The position numbers were made by a program, and so were the translations under genes. This document shows positions 63,916 to 64,000 of a stretch of 64,000 nucleotides of DNA, piece after piece. The stretch is from Anaerotruncus sp. G3(2012) (GTDB lineage: Bacteria; Bacillota; Clostridia; Oscillospirales; Ruminococcaceae): the NCBI RefSeq assembly GCF_000403395.2, contig NZ_KE159668.1:246280-310279 (forward strand), written 5' to 3'. Each line of letters begins with the position of its first letter. Position 1 is the stretch's first letter. The notes under the pieces were generated by a model that was given only the letters and a program-made list of their open reading frames with translations, did no database searches and had not been told where the DNA came from.

Positions 63916-64000
63916 AGAACCCGTATTCACAACCATTCGACACCGTCTGAGCGGGTCTTTTGCCGGCCTGCCGCGTTGAAAAATCTTGCAATACACAAAG
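63916..64000 (-). repeat. 165-bp TIR element, second copy (cut by window edge)
   Basis: Starts with AGAACCCGTATTCAC and follows the inverse of 296-380 for 85 bp with one mismatch (GCGGGTC for GCGAGTC), then meets the window edge. It is the same dispersed element as at 216-380 in inverted orientation. Confidence 0.85.

Overview
The window looks like a chromosome segment of a spore-forming, anaerobic, GC-rich member of the Clostridia, most like Oscillospiraceae (Ruminococcaceae in the wide sense). This rests on gene content: a YpeB germination protein, a SpoIID-type domain, a class B sortase, a group B-like [FeFe] hydrogenase, RemA, a PASTA kinase with its phosphatase, and the order yicC-remA-gmk-rpoZ-coaBC-priA-def-fmt. 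I did not see any rRNA, tRNA, CRISPR array or prophage.

Layout. 0-0.4 kb: 5' part of an IS5-type transposase gene and a 165-bp element with terminal inverted repeats; a truncated, inverted copy of that element ends the window. 0.7-9 kb: hemerythrin-CheX-like fusion, a Cys/HExxH protein with a small partner, a chemoreceptor with an extracytoplasmic zinc-binding (CZB-like) domain, a PxTG-anchored surface protein, a strong candidate for a ~610-nt structured noncoding RNA, and an M23 lipoprotein. 9-18.6 kb: [FeFe] hydrogenase, birA, metallo-beta-lactamase-fold hydrolase, NhaC antiporter, cupin/AraC pair, ypeB, cysteine desulfurase. 18.9-25.2 kb: thiI, a 1453-residue CinA-sortase B-SpoIID fusion and a serine recombinase. 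25.4-31.5 kb: secA, a NifU-like/GGGtGRT pair, and an AT-rich islet with two orphan genes.

31.6-49.1 kb is one long co-directional housekeeping array: yicC, remA, gmk, rpoZ, coaBC, priA, def, fmt, a YugP-type peptidase, rsmB, rlmN, prpC, prkC, rsgA, thiN, then an aldose epimerase. It covers nucleotide and coenzyme A supply, replication restart, initiator-tRNA formylation, rRNA methylation and growth control by Ser/Thr phosphorylation. It is broken by intergenic repeat sequence, most strikingly a 1.38-kb gene-free island at 42.2-43.6 kb with a perfect or near-perfect 95-bp tandem duplication.

49.1-63.6 kb is accessory metabolism and signalling: a DMT permease, GyrI-like and GNAT proteins, phosphoglucomutase, a membrane/TPR-like protein, a tight MBL hydrolase-CdaR-GntP operon for sugar-acid use, a DUF3870 protein, and a three-gene phosphorelay (hybrid kinase, Hpt, HD-GYP response regulator) that should end in cyclic-di-GMP breakdown.

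The two most unusual objects are the CinA-sortase B-SpoIID fusion protein (20116-24477) and the uncharacterised noncoding RNA locus (about 6899-7517, minus strand).
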